Source: an uncultured Paenibacillus sp.
GTDB taxonomy: Bacteria > Bacillota > Bacilli > Paenibacillales > Paenibacillaceae
Assembly (NCBI GenBank): GCA_937895345.1
Contig: CALAWP010000012.1
Span: 12,160 to 76,159, forward strand
Length of the DNA: 64,000 bases
Direction of reading: 5' to 3'
The translations under genes and the position numbers were made by a program. This document shows positions 40,673-50,041 of the stretch, in pieces; the first letter of the stretch is position 1, and each line of letters begins with the position of its first letter. The notes under the pieces were generated by a model that was not told the DNA's origin, made no database searches, and saw only the letters and a list, made by a program, of their open reading frames with translations.

Positions 40673-41644
40673 ATGGAGCAGACACAAGCACCGAACGTCC
40701 AAGACGGCGCGGGGACTCAGCCGGAGCTACCGCAACGCCGTTCGTTTTCCTATTACTTGGTTACGCAATGGCCTTTTCATGCGATGGTCCTGCCATCCAT
40801 CGTTTTTTTGATCCTGTTCGCTTATCTTCCGATGGGCGGGCTCGTTATGGCGTTTCAGGATTTCAAACCGTGGCTTGGTCTTGACGGCTCCAAGTGGGTC
40901 GGACTGGACCAGTTCCGTTATTTGTTTGAACGCGAGGATTCCGTACAGGTCATCTGGAACACGCTGGTAATCGCCGTCTTCAAGATGGTACTCAATTTGG
41001 TGGCGCCCTTTACATTTGCCATCCTGCTTAATGAGGTCCGCAAGCAATTGCTGAAGCGATTTGTACAGACGCTGGTCTACTTGCCGCACTTTCTGTCCTG
41101 GGTTATTCTCGGCGGCATCCTTACCGATTTGCTGTCGACGGACGGCGGGCTCGTCAACCGGGTGCTGACCGGCCTGTTCGGCATTGAACCGATCTTCTTC
41201 CTGGGCAACGGCGACTGGTTCCGCTTCACGGTTATCGTCTCCGATGTATGGAAAGAATTCGGCTTCGGTACGATTGTCTTCCTGGCGGCGCTGGCGGGTG
41301 TGAATCCGGCGCTCTACGAAGCGGCTGAAATGGATGGAGCCAATCGTTGGCATCAGACTTGGCATATTACGATCCCGGCCATGATGCCGATTGCCATTGT
41401 CGTAGGCACCCTGGCGCTGGGCAATGTGCTTAATGCAGGCTTCGACCAAATCTTCAACTTGTACAATCCGCTTGTTTATGCCAAGGGCGATATTATCGAT
41501 ACTTTCGTTTACCGGGCAGCGATCCTGAATGGCGAGATGGGCTTTGGCACGGCGATAGGGTTGTTCAAATCCGTGATCAGCTTCATCCTGATCGTAGCCG
41601 CATATCGGATGGCCTACAAACTGGCCAATTATAGAATTTTCTAA
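40673..41644 (+). CDS. Sugar ABC importer permease, LplB type (first module)
   Basis: 323-residue membrane protein with six helices. It has the LplB/UgpA-type opening (VLPSIVFLILFAYLPMGGLVMAFQDF) and the ATPase-contact EAA loop ALYEAAEMDGANRWHQTWHITIPAMMP at about residues 215-245. A soluble N-terminal tail of 30 residues precedes the first helix. It is 15 bases upstream of its partner permease and has its own promoter region. No ATPase is encoded nearby, so an MsmX-type shared ATPase is inferred. Confidence 0.94.
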   Translation: MEQTQAPNVQDGAGTQPELPQRRSFSYYLVTQWPFHAMVLPSIVFLILFAYLPMGGLVMAFQDFKPWLGLDGSKWVGLDQFRYLFEREDSVQVIWNTLVIAVFKMVLNLVAPFTFAILLNEVRKQLLKRFVQTLVYLPHFLSWVILGGILTDLLSTDGGLVNRVLTGLFGIEPIFFLGNGDWFRFTVIVSDVWKEFGFGTIVFLAALAGVNPALYEAAEMDGANRWHQTWHITIPAMMPIAIVVGTLALGNVLNAGFDQIFNLYNPLVYAKGDIIDTFVYRAAILNGEMGFGTAIGLFKSVISFILIVAAYRMAYKLANYRIF

Positions 41645-41659
41645 AAAGGGGCGGGCTGC

Positions 41660-42538
41660 ATGTATTACAAATCACCATCGTATAAAATCTTCAGTGTCTT
41701 TAATACCATCTTGATGGTTGTGCTCGCGCTGCTCTGCATTATTCCGCTCATTCACGTCCTGGCGGTTTCGCTGAGCTCAAGGGCGGCTGCGGACGCCAAC
41801 ATCGTCTCTCTTTGGCCCGTAGACTTTACGTTAAGCGCCTACAAATTAACGATGAACAATCCGGCCTTCCTCGGATCGATGTGGATATCGGTGCAGCGCA
41901 CGGTTATCGGAACGGCATTAACGCTGATCCTGGCGTTTCTGGCGGCCTATCCGCTTTCCAAAGAGACGTCTTCATTCCGCGGCCGCAATGTGTATGCATG
42001 GATCTTCGTCATAACGATGCTGTTTAACGGCGGTCTCGTTCCTTTCTACATGGTTATTCAACGCTTGGGTCTGATGGACAGCTTCTGGGTGCTCGTGCTG
42101 CCGGGCGCAGTCAATGTGTTTCTGACGATTCTCATGCTTAATTTCTTTCGGGGTATTCCGAAGGAGATGGAAGAAGCGGCGTTGATCGACGGGGCCGGGC
42201 ATTTCCGCACGCTGTTCAGCATCTACCTGCCGGTATCGCTGCCTTCGATCGCCACCATCGCGTTGTTCAGTATGGTGGGGCACTGGAACTCGTGGTTTGA
42301 CGGGCTGCTGTATATCGGCGATCCGAGCCGATATCCGTTGGCAACCTTCCTGCAAACGGTCATTATCCAAAGTGACATGACGACGCTGAACATCGATCCG
42401 TCCGATTTGGACTTGATCTCTCAGACGACCGTCAAAGCGGCGCAGATCTTCATCGGCGCCTTGCCCATCCTGCTCGTCTATCCGTTCCTGCAGCGGTACT
42501 TCGTTAAGGGACTTGTCCTGGGATCGGTGAAGTCGTAG
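41660..42538 (+). CDS. Sugar ABC importer permease, LplC/YtcP type (first module)
   Basis: 292-residue six-helix permease. The start KIFSVFNTILMVVLALLCIIPLIHVLAVSLS and the EAA loop EMEEAALIDGAGHFRTLFSIYLPVSLPSIAT at about residues 170-200 are typical of carbohydrate permeases of the MalG/AraQ type. The C-terminus YPFLQRYFVKGLVLGSVKS is the conserved end of this family. The start has an AAAAAGGGGCGGG ribosome site. It pairs with the preceding permease. Confidence 0.94.
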   Translation: MYYKSPSYKIFSVFNTILMVVLALLCIIPLIHVLAVSLSSRAAADANIVSLWPVDFTLSAYKLTMNNPAFLGSMWISVQRTVIGTALTLILAFLAAYPLSKETSSFRGRNVYAWIFVITMLFNGGLVPFYMVIQRLGLMDSFWVLVLPGAVNVFLTILMLNFFRGIPKEMEEAALIDGAGHFRTLFSIYLPVSLPSIATIALFSMVGHWNSWFDGLLYIGDPSRYPLATFLQTVIIQSDMTTLNIDPSDLDLISQTTVKAAQIFIGALPILLVYPFLQRYFVKGLVLGSVKS

Positions 42539-42577
42539 CGGGCAATCGATAAAAGAAAAGAAGTTGAGTTGCCGAAG

Positions 42578-42620
42578 CGGCCGTTCCGCGGGAAACCTTC
42601 CCGATGGAGCGGCCGTTGTT
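42578..42620 (+). terminator. Terminator of first module
   Basis: CGGCCGTTCC (42578-42587) / GGAGCGGCCG (42606-42615), 10-bp stem with one G-T pair, followed by TTGTTTG. Confidence 0.75.
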
Positions 42621-42819
42621 TGCGTTCAGCGATATCATTGTATAAATCATTTTTATGATTTTAACGGTCATTTTATAGTAAGATTCGTTGTTAATTCGAA
42701 TGAAACGCAAATTTTTCGCTAAAATCGTTGCAAACTATCATTTTTTGTTGATCTGGCAAATAGCGAGGGCGGATAACCTCCTTTACAATGGCTTTAAGAG
42801 AAGCCGAAGGAGGATTCGA

Positions 42820-43797
42820 ATGCCGCAAGCAGCCTCAGAGCACCAGTATGCGCCGTTGCCTGCCGGGCAGCCGCGCCGCAAACCGAATATCTTTGTGCGC
42901 ATCATCAGGCAGTGGGACATCCAGCTGATGGTCTGGCCCGGAATATTGCTCGTTTTCGTATTCGCGTATTTGCCGATGTACGGCGTTCTAACCGCATTTA
43001 TGGATTACAAGATCAATACGGGATCGAATATTTGGGCGAATACATGGGTGGGCTTTAAACATTTCGAAGCGTTTTTTAACGCTCCCGAGTTTTATACCGT
43101 TATGCGGAACACGATCATCATCAGCTTGCTCAAGTTTGTCATCGGGTTTCCGGCGCCGATTGTGCTGGCCCTGATGCTGAACGAAGTGCGCCATATGCTG
43201 TTCAAGCGGATCGTGCAGACCATTACGTATTTGCCGCATTTTCTGTCCTGGGTCATTGTGGCGGGACTCGTCACGGCCATGCTCTCGACGGAGAACGGGA
43301 GCGTCAATATGCTGCTAATGAAGATCAAGCTGATCGACGATCCCGTCAACTTCCTGTCCTTGCCGGAATACTTCTGGTCCATTCTCATTTCGGCCAACGT
43401 GTGGAAGGAGATCGGCTTCGGCTCCATCGTCTATTTGGCGGCGATCGCCGGCGTCGATCCGCATTTATATGAAGCGGCCGATATCGACGGCGCCAGCAAA
43501 TTCAAACAAATCTACCTCATTACGATTCCGACGATCATGCCCGTCATTATTATTTTCATGATTTTGGCGATCGGCAACCTGCTCAGCGCAGGCTTCGAAG
43601 ACATTCTGCTGCTTGCCGGCAATCCGGTGCTCAGGCCGGTGTCGGATGTCATCGATACCTATGTATATCGGGTCGGTCTAGCCAATTACCGTTACTCATA
43701 CGCCACCGCGGTGGGGCTGTTCAAAGCCGTCATCAGCATCGGATTGCTCGCCATGGCCAACTATATAGCGCGCAAATCGGGCAACAGCTTATGGTAA
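42820..43797 (+). CDS. Sugar ABC importer permease, LplB type (second module)
   Basis: 325-residue six-helix permease. After a basic, Pro-rich N-terminal tail it shows IQLMVWPGILLVFVFAYLPMYGVLTAFMDYKI and the EAA loop HLYEAADIDGASKFKQIYLITIPTIMP. The ATG at 42820 follows GAAGGAGGA by 6 bases. It opens a second transport module, separated from the first by a terminator and about 200 bases of regulatory DNA. Its similarity to the permease at 40673 suggests related ligands or an old duplication. Confidence 0.94.
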   Translation: MPQAASEHQYAPLPAGQPRRKPNIFVRIIRQWDIQLMVWPGILLVFVFAYLPMYGVLTAFMDYKINTGSNIWANTWVGFKHFEAFFNAPEFYTVMRNTIIISLLKFVIGFPAPIVLALMLNEVRHMLFKRIVQTITYLPHFLSWVIVAGLVTAMLSTENGSVNMLLMKIKLIDDPVNFLSLPEYFWSILISANVWKEIGFGSIVYLAAIAGVDPHLYEAADIDGASKFKQIYLITIPTIMPVIIIFMILAIGNLLSAGFEDILLLAGNPVLRPVSDVIDTYVYRVGLANYRYSYATAVGLFKAVISIGLLAMANYIARKSGNSLW

Positions 43798-43830
43798 TCG
43801 GCAAGATCTACGAACAGGGAGGGAACCGAA

Positions 43831-44727
43831 TTGGCCCGTATCGCAATAAGCGACCGTTTGATGCTCATCTTTATTTACACGTTTCTCGTGCTGTTGTCGT
43901 TCAGCGCGCTGTATCCGTTCTGGAATGCGCTTGCCGTCTCGTTTAACCTGGGAATCGACACCTCGAAGGGCGGCGTTACGTTCTGGCCGAGGGAGTTTAC
44001 GCTGGAAAACTACGAAATCGTATTTCAGGACGACCGACTGCTGAACGGATTTATGATTTCGGTGCTGCGGACGATCGTCGGCACGGTAACCGCCATCGTG
44101 ATGACGGCGATACTGGCTTACGGCATGTCCAGGCGGGAGCTGATCGGCCGCAATTATTACATGTTGTTCTTTGTATTTACGATGTACTTTGGCGGCGGAT
44201 TGATTCCGACTTACCTGCTGTACCGCTCCCTGGGCTTGATGAACACGTTCTGGGTCTTTATAATTCCGTCGCTGATCGGCGTCTACCATATGATCATTTT
44301 CCGCACCTTCTTCAAGAGCCTGCCGGCCGGGCTGGAGGAATCGGCGCAAATCGACGGCTGCTCGAACTGGGGCATCTTCTTTCGCATTGTGCTGCCATTG
44401 TCGGGGCCCGTTATCGCGACGCTGGGATTGTTTACGGCGGTAGCCCATTGGAACGACTGGTTTATGCCGAGCATTTACATTACGAACGAAAAACTGCTGC
44501 CGATCCAGACGATGCTTCGCCAAATCTTGAACGCGAATATCGTAACGGACATGTCCAATAACCTGGACACCGCGTCGGCCGGACGGATTCAAGCGATGCG
44601 CACCATAACGACCAAATCGCTGACGATGGCGACGATGATGGTCGCGACGCTGCCGATCGTCATGGTATATCCTTTTGTGCAGAAGTATTTTGTGAAGGGC
44701 GTGCTGATCGGCTCGCTGAAAGAGTAG
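43831..44727 (+). CDS. Sugar ABC importer permease, LplC/YtcP type (second module)
   Basis: 298 residues from a TTG start with GGGAGGGAA 6 bases upstream. Six helices: FIYTFLVLLSFSALYPFWNALAVSFN at the start, the EAA loop GLEESAQIDGCSNWGIFFRIVLPLSGPVIAT in the second half, and the family end YPFVQKYFVKGVLIGSLKE. It follows its partner permease by 33 bases and precedes the binding protein, so permease and binding-protein genes form one transcript here, unlike the first module. Confidence 0.94.
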   Translation: MARIAISDRLMLIFIYTFLVLLSFSALYPFWNALAVSFNLGIDTSKGGVTFWPREFTLENYEIVFQDDRLLNGFMISVLRTIVGTVTAIVMTAILAYGMSRRELIGRNYYMLFFVFTMYFGGGLIPTYLLYRSLGLMNTFWVFIIPSLIGVYHMIIFRTFFKSLPAGLEESAQIDGCSNWGIFFRIVLPLSGPVIATLGLFTAVAHWNDWFMPSIYITNEKLLPIQTMLRQILNANIVTDMSNNLDTASAGRIQAMRTITTKSLTMATMMVATLPIVMVYPFVQKYFVKGVLIGSLKE

Positions 44728-44797
44728 TTCCCGGATCCGGTTTAAGGCGATACTCGCTTTGGACATACAAAATGTGAATGAGAGGGGTAGTACAAGC

Positions 44798-46486
44798 ATG
44801 AAGAAAGTGAGAAAAACATCGCTTCTGATCGTGTCGGCCATTCTTGTGCTGGCGACGGCGCTGGCCGGCTGCAGCGGCGGCGGCAACGGCAAGAACGAGC
44901 CGAGTCCTTCGCCGACGGCGGGAACAGGCTCGAATAATTCCGGCAACGGCGATGCGGCGGAAGCGCCAAGCGATATTTGGCAGCTTGGTTCCGAGCCTCT
45001 GGAATTCAGCATGTACGGCCATTACAACTGGTACGACGTGCCGGCTTGGGACAGCACGGTGGCGGGCAGATGGGTCAAGGAAAATAAAAACGTCAATATC
45101 GTTCCGATCTCCGCCGGCGGCAATCCGGATCAAAAGCTGAGCACGATGATCGCGTCCAACGAGCTTCCGGACGTCATCTGGCTGGATCGCGGCGCGGATG
45201 TGGAAAGGTTGCGCGAGATGGGCATGCTTGTGCCGTTTGACGACTATATCGACAAATATCCGAATCTGAAAACGTGGATGGGCAAAGACTTGAACCTGCT
45301 CCGCTCGTCCGACGGCAAATTGTATCAGTTCCCGAACTGGTATACGGGCCGCCCGAACGGCAACGCCGGCTATGTCATCAACAAGAAAATTTACGACGAG
45401 CTGGGCGCCCCGACGCTCGAAACGACCGATGACCTGTACGACTATCTTGTCAAAGTCAAAGAGAAATACGGCGACAGCGTCGTGCCGTTCGAGCCTGGAC
45501 TTGCCAAGGATTTGCAAGGACTGGGCGTGCTGTACACCGCATTTGGCGAAAATACGCTTTATTCCTACCTGAACGAAGGCATTCGCGCCGTACCGCAGGG
45601 CGATCAGTTGACGTCCCTGTTCACGAACGGGACGTTCCGCGAAGCGCAAAAGTATATCGCCAAGCTGTATCGCGAAAAACTGATTTCGCAAGATGCGTTT
45701 ACCCAAACCGCCGACCAGATCGAAGAGAAGGTCATGCAGGGCCGCGTCGCCGTATTTGCCGGAGCGAACCCTACCGTTTCGGCCATGCAGGCTCATCAGG
45801 AGATGGTCAAGCAAGATCCGGATTCCGGTTACTTTATGATCTGGCCGATTCATAAAGCCGGTTTGGACAAAAACAAAATTTTCCCAGGCACGTACACGGC
45901 GCTCGGCTGGAACGTCAGTGTCATTACGACGAATGCCAAGGATCCGGAAAAGATCTTTGCTTTCCTCGATTGGTACACGGGACCGGAAGGCCAGTCGCTG
46001 CTGTTCTTCGGACCGGAAGGAGAGAACTGGCAAGGCTTCGACGAAGACGGCCATCCGATCTTTACCGACCAGTACGATGCCGATGAAGTGCTTCAGCTGC
46101 AAAAGGACCATGACCCGATTATGTGGAACGGCAACACCGGCTATATCGATCCGGCCAAGATGAAATACGAAAGCAAGCTGCCGCCGGAGGAGCAAAACTG
46201 GGCGGCCCGTTACCAAAGCACGATCACGTGGCCGACGCAGGCGAACGCGACGGAATTTATCAACTTGAACCCGCTGCCGGACAGCGAGCTCGGCATCAAG
46301 AAAACGCAAATCGACGAGATCTTTACGCTCGCCTATGCGCAATCCGTCATGGCGAAGAGCGACGAAGAGGTCGACAAGATTTGGGACAAAGCGGAGAAGG
46401 ATGCGCAAAACGCCGGTTATTCCGAGCTTCTGGCATACCGTACGGAGCAATGGAAGAAAAATAAAGAGATTATCGCCGGCAACTAA
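44798..46486 (+). CDS. Sugar ABC importer substrate-binding lipoprotein (second module)
   Basis: 562-residue family-1 solute-binding lipoprotein. The signal peptide ends at L22-A-G-C25 and is followed by a Gly/Asn/Pro/Ser linker. Binding-domain landmarks are MIASNELPDVIWLDRGADVERLREMGMLVPFDDYIDKYPN, ALGWNVSVITTNAKDPEKIFAFLDWYTGPEGQ and DKIWDKAEKDAQNAGYSELLAYRTEQW. The ATG at 44798 has GAGAGGGG upstream and starts a proper signal peptide. Ligand unknown; differences from the first binding protein are large, so the ligands probably differ. Confidence 0.93.
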   Translation: MKKVRKTSLLIVSAILVLATALAGCSGGGNGKNEPSPSPTAGTGSNNSGNGDAAEAPSDIWQLGSEPLEFSMYGHYNWYDVPAWDSTVAGRWVKENKNVNIVPISAGGNPDQKLSTMIASNELPDVIWLDRGADVERLREMGMLVPFDDYIDKYPNLKTWMGKDLNLLRSSDGKLYQFPNWYTGRPNGNAGYVINKKIYDELGAPTLETTDDLYDYLVKVKEKYGDSVVPFEPGLAKDLQGLGVLYTAFGENTLYSYLNEGIRAVPQGDQLTSLFTNGTFREAQKYIAKLYREKLISQDAFTQTADQIEEKVMQGRVAVFAGANPTVSAMQAHQEMVKQDPDSGYFMIWPIHKAGLDKNKIFPGTYTALGWNVSVITTNAKDPEKIFAFLDWYTGPEGQSLLFFGPEGENWQGFDEDGHPIFTDQYDADEVLQLQKDHDPIMWNGNTGYIDPAKMKYESKLPPEEQNWAARYQSTITWPTQANATEFINLNPLPDSELGIKKTQIDEIFTLAYAQSVMAKSDEEVDKIWDKAEKDAQNAGYSELLAYRTEQWKKNKEIIAGN

Positions 46487-46509
46487 TTTCGCACATTGCA
46501 AGCGTTAAT

Positions 46510-46546
46510 AGAAGGGGTATACTGGACATAGTATACCTCTTCTTTC
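46510..46546 (+). terminator. Terminator-like hairpin after second binding-protein gene
   Basis: AGAAGGGGTATACT (46510-46523) / AGTATACCTCTTCT (46530-46543), 14 bp with one G-T pair, 6-base loop, followed by TTCCC. It probably reduces read-through into the regulator genes. Confidence 0.75.
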
Positions 46547-46621
46547 CCGTTTGAGCGGCGGGCTTGATTCGCGGCGGCGGCCCCGCCTTAAGCTAAACTT
46601 TTTCACCCGGAGATGAAGCCG

Positions 46622-48190
46622 ATGTACAAAGTGTTGCTCGTCGATGACGAAATTCTCGATTTGAAAGGCATGCAAACCTTTATCCCGTGGAACGAGCTGG
46701 GGATGGAGGTCGTTGCGGCCGTAACGAGCGGATTTGCGGCCAGCGAAATCGTCGGGAAGGAGCCCGTCGACATTTTGGTGACGGATGTGCGGATGCCGAA
46801 TATGTCGGGGCTGGAATTGGCGAGAAAAGCGCTGGAGCTGCGGAGCCGCATCAAAATTATTTTTGTAAGCGGATACCAGGATTTCCATTACGTGAAACAG
46901 GCGCTTTCGTTGAATGCCTGCAGCTACGTCGTAAAGCCGATGGACGACAACGAGCTGATCGATTCGCTGCGCAAGCTGCGCTCGGAGCTGGACAAGGAGA
47001 GGAAGCTCGCCGAAACGGAACAGCTGTACATGCGGATGATTCCGATTGTCAAAAACGAATATATGCTGCAGCTGCTCGAGCACGGCGGCCGGGAGATGCC
47101 CGATGCGCTGCTGCGGCAATACGGCTTGCATGAATTGGCGTGGCCGGTGCAAGTGGCGGTGGCGGAAAGGGACGACTGGCCGGTCAAAAAAGCGGACGGC
47201 GCGGCGTACGACGAAGCCGAGCTGACGGGGCGCTTTTGGAATAAGCTGCTGACGATGTGCGGAGAAAGCGGCATTCGTCACTTTTGCAAGCTGTCGGACA
47301 AACGGGTGGCTCTTCTGGCCGAGCGGGGCACGGATCTCACAAGGTTGCGGGAGGCGCTTAACGAGAAGGGACAGGCGGAGTGTCCGATTACGGCGACGAT
47401 CGGCACCGGGGAAACCGCTCATGATTATGGCGGAATTCCGCTTTCCTTCCGGCAGGCCAAGACGGCGCTGGATCACAAAATGTTTTACGGCAAAGGTCGG
47501 CTGATCCGCCACGGAGACATTCAGTCGCACCAGATGAAGGACGTTCAAAGCCTGGATATTCAGCTGGATACATTGTTCGAAGCGATGTCCCGCTACGACC
47601 TGGTCCAGGTGCACGACGAGCTGAACAAGCTTTACGGCTTGGCGGCCAATATGAGATCCCGGTTCACCATACAGAACTTCACGTTATTTCTGATTATGAA
47701 GCTGGACGCGCACTTGCAAAAAAACAACGAGGATTTGTTCCGGATGCTGAACATGGACATTCACAGCCTGGATGTCCTGCTGCAGTACGAAACGATCGAC
47801 GACATCCATTCCTGGCTCCGGTACCGGGTGTACGAGCTTTCCGAATTGCTGAACGCCAAAAAAAAGAAAAAGAACTGGAAGCTCGTGCAGGATATTGCGG
47901 ACGATGTAAAGCGGCGGCTGCACGAGAACATTACGCTGAAGGACGTGGCGGAGAAATATTCGTTTTCCCCGAATTATCTCGGCCAAATTTTCAAGGAAGA
48001 AATGAACATGAATTTCAGCGACTACGTATCGATGCTGCGGATGGAAAAGGCCGGGGAGCTTCTGTCGGGCACCAACCTGAAAGTATACGAGATCGCCCAT
48101 TTGATCGGATACCGCTATTTGCCCTACTTTAGCAGACAATTCAAAGATTACCACGGCAAGACGCCGCTGGAATACAGAAGGAAGCTCTAA
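46622..48190 (+). CDS. Response regulator, YesN/AraC type (second module)
   Basis: 522 residues. Receiver: D8-D9, phospho-acceptor D55 in LVTDVRMPN, K105 in VVKPMD. The C-terminal AraC domain (ITLKDVAEKYSFSPNYLGQIFKEEMNMNFSDYVSMLRMEKAGELLSG ... YLPYFSRQFKDYHGKTPLEYRR) is preceded by a basic KKKKKNW stretch. The ATG at 46622 is preferred over an in-frame ATG at 46613 that touches the GGAG ribosome site. Its stop overlaps the kinase start (TAATG). It most likely regulates the permease-binding protein genes just upstream. Confidence 0.93.
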   Translation: MYKVLLVDDEILDLKGMQTFIPWNELGMEVVAAVTSGFAASEIVGKEPVDILVTDVRMPNMSGLELARKALELRSRIKIIFVSGYQDFHYVKQALSLNACSYVVKPMDDNELIDSLRKLRSELDKERKLAETEQLYMRMIPIVKNEYMLQLLEHGGREMPDALLRQYGLHELAWPVQVAVAERDDWPVKKADGAAYDEAELTGRFWNKLLTMCGESGIRHFCKLSDKRVALLAERGTDLTRLREALNEKGQAECPITATIGTGETAHDYGGIPLSFRQAKTALDHKMFYGKGRLIRHGDIQSHQMKDVQSLDIQLDTLFEAMSRYDLVQVHDELNKLYGLAANMRSRFTIQNFTLFLIMKLDAHLQKNNEDLFRMLNMDIHSLDVLLQYETIDDIHSWLRYRVYELSELLNAKKKKKNWKLVQDIADDVKRRLHENITLKDVAEKYSFSPNYLGQIFKEEMNMNFSDYVSMLRMEKAGELLSGTNLKVYEIAHLIGYRYLPYFSRQFKDYHGKTPLEYRRKL

Positions 48191-49938
48191 TGAAGCGCAA
48201 ATACAGCTATATGCCCTTCGCCTACAAGCTTATGCTGTCCTATTGCATCTTCATCGTCGTTCCGGTGCTCCTAATCGGTTATTTCGCCAATTCGGTGTAT
48301 GTCAAGTCGATTCGCGAGCAAATGGAGAACAGCGTGCACGGAACGTTGACGCAGATGAGCGACAATATTTCGTACCGGTTGAACGACGTTGCGAGAGTAT
48401 CCGATTTTTTTTATTTCGACTTTTCGCTGGATCGGAATATGCGCAATTTTGAAATGGGATGGGTCGGCTACGACGCGACAACCAATTTGCTTTTACCCAA
48501 GTTTGAGGCTTATACGCTGGCCGCCAATCAGTCCATTTGGCTTTCGATCTATTTTCAGAACGAGAACTTCCCTGAAATATACCGCAATTTCAAAGGGAAC
48601 GATCCGCTGGCCTTGGGCGTAAGCCGCTACGACGTCTTCAATTTGTCGCGCATCGAGAGCAAAATATGGTACATCAACTTTCCGGACGAGGTGTACGGGC
48701 AGACGATGCAATGGAAGCAGATCGAGGACGACATCCAGTACGACCGCATCTCGCTGCTGCGCCGGCTGGTCAGCGTGCAATTTTCCAAGCAGCCGGTCAC
48801 GTACGGCTTTCTTCGGGTCAGCGTCTACTTATCCGATTTATTTGAATCGGTCGATTCCGGCAAAATCGGCAACGGAGCCGCCATTTACATGATCGACGAC
48901 AGCAGCCGGATCGTGATGGCGTCCGGGGCATCCGGCTATACGTACGGGGCGGACTGGGACGAAACGCAGTACAACAAACATTTGGTCATCTACAAGGATG
49001 TGCCGGGCTTGAACTGGAAAATTGCCGCGGTCATTCCGAACGAGACGTTCCAGCACAAAATTGACGAAGTGCGTCTGCTGACGTTTCTTATCTGTCTGGT
49101 GTTTACCGTCGTCTATTTCGTTTCCGGGGCGATGATGTCAAACTATTTTTCCCGGAAGGTGAACAAGATCGTATCGGTGCTGAACTCCTTTCAAGAGGGG
49201 AATTTTCACAAGCGGATCAACTTCAAGGGCAACGACGAATTCAGCCAAATTTCAGGAGCGCTGAACGAGATGGGGCAAAATATCGGCGAGCTTATCCATA
49301 AAGTGTATGTGGCGGATCTGGACAAAAAGGAAGCGGAGCTGGATATGCTGCAAGCCCAAATCAATCCGCATTTTCTATATAACACGCTGTCGTCCATCAG
49401 CCGTCTGGCAAAGTTCGGGGAGCTGCAAAAGCTTCAGCAAATGGTGATGGATTTGGCTAAGTTTTACCGGCTGTCGCTGAACGAAGGCCGGTTATTGCTT
49501 CCGATCGGCGAAGAGCTGGAGCAGGCGAAGGCATATATCAACATACAAAAGACGAAATACGAGGAACGGATGAGCGTCAGCTTCGATATCGACCCGGATA
49601 TATTGCCGCATACGACGATCAAGCTGATCATTCAGCCGTTCATCGAGAACGTGCTGGAGCACGCCTGGTGCGCGGACCGGATCCATATCCGGATCGCGGG
49701 GGAGAAGGACGGCGGGACGATTCTGTTCAAAATCATCGACGACGGCGTCGGCATCAGCCGCGAGCTGCTGGAGCAATTGAACGATCCTGAAGAAAGCATG
49801 AACGCGGGTTACGGCATCCGCAACGTCAATATGCGGATCAAGCTGTTTTACGGCAGTGAGTACGGGGTAAGCATTTACAGCCGGCCGGGCATCGGGACAA
49901 CGGTCAGCATCCGCATTCCGGCGGACAGCCGGCAGTAG
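48190..49938 (+). CDS. Sensor histidine kinase, YesM type (second module)
   Basis: 582-residue membrane kinase. Helix 1 at residues 12-32 (LMLSYCIFIVVPVLLIGYFANSVY), large extracellular sensor to about residue 295, helix 2 (LLTFLICLVFTVVYFVSGAMM), HAMP, then the kinase with H394 in QINPHFLYNTLSSISR, N-box IQPFIENVLEHAW and G-box DDGVGISRELLEQL. It overlaps the regulator stop by one base. The order regulator-then-kinase is opposite to the first module. The sensor domain probably interacts with the ligand-loaded binding protein, as proposed for this family. Confidence 0.93.
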   Translation: MKRKYSYMPFAYKLMLSYCIFIVVPVLLIGYFANSVYVKSIREQMENSVHGTLTQMSDNISYRLNDVARVSDFFYFDFSLDRNMRNFEMGWVGYDATTNLLLPKFEAYTLAANQSIWLSIYFQNENFPEIYRNFKGNDPLALGVSRYDVFNLSRIESKIWYINFPDEVYGQTMQWKQIEDDIQYDRISLLRRLVSVQFSKQPVTYGFLRVSVYLSDLFESVDSGKIGNGAAIYMIDDSSRIVMASGASGYTYGADWDETQYNKHLVIYKDVPGLNWKIAAVIPNETFQHKIDEVRLLTFLICLVFTVVYFVSGAMMSNYFSRKVNKIVSVLNSFQEGNFHKRINFKGNDEFSQISGALNEMGQNIGELIHKVYVADLDKKEAELDMLQAQINPHFLYNTLSSISRLAKFGELQKLQQMVMDLAKFYRLSLNEGRLLLPIGEELEQAKAYINIQKTKYEERMSVSFDIDPDILPHTTIKLIIQPFIENVLEHAWCADRIHIRIAGEKDGGTILFKIIDDGVGISRELLEQLNDPEESMNAGYGIRNVNMRIKLFYGSEYGVSIYSRPGIGTTVSIRIPADSRQ

Positions 49939-49994
49939 AATTTTGATTGGCGCGGACGCAAAGACATTTGTCCAATCAGCAGGGCGAACCGTCG

Positions 49995-50003
49995 CATAGA
50001 TTA
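49995..50003 (+). promoter_or_regulatory. Sigma-K-like -10 element upstream of coat gene
   Basis: CATAGATTA fits the mother-cell sigma-K -10 consensus CATANNNTA exactly and lies 38 bases upstream of the coat-protein start. A matching AC-type -35 is not clear, so this is tentative. Confidence 0.45.
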
Positions 50004-50041
50004 GTAGCGCAAGGCCATTAATCTAAGGAGATGAGTGTTCT

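Noticed and set aside
44660..46501. Open frame of about 610 codons antisense to the second binding-protein gene
   Set aside because: Shadow of the lipoprotein gene; no start signal and atypical composition.
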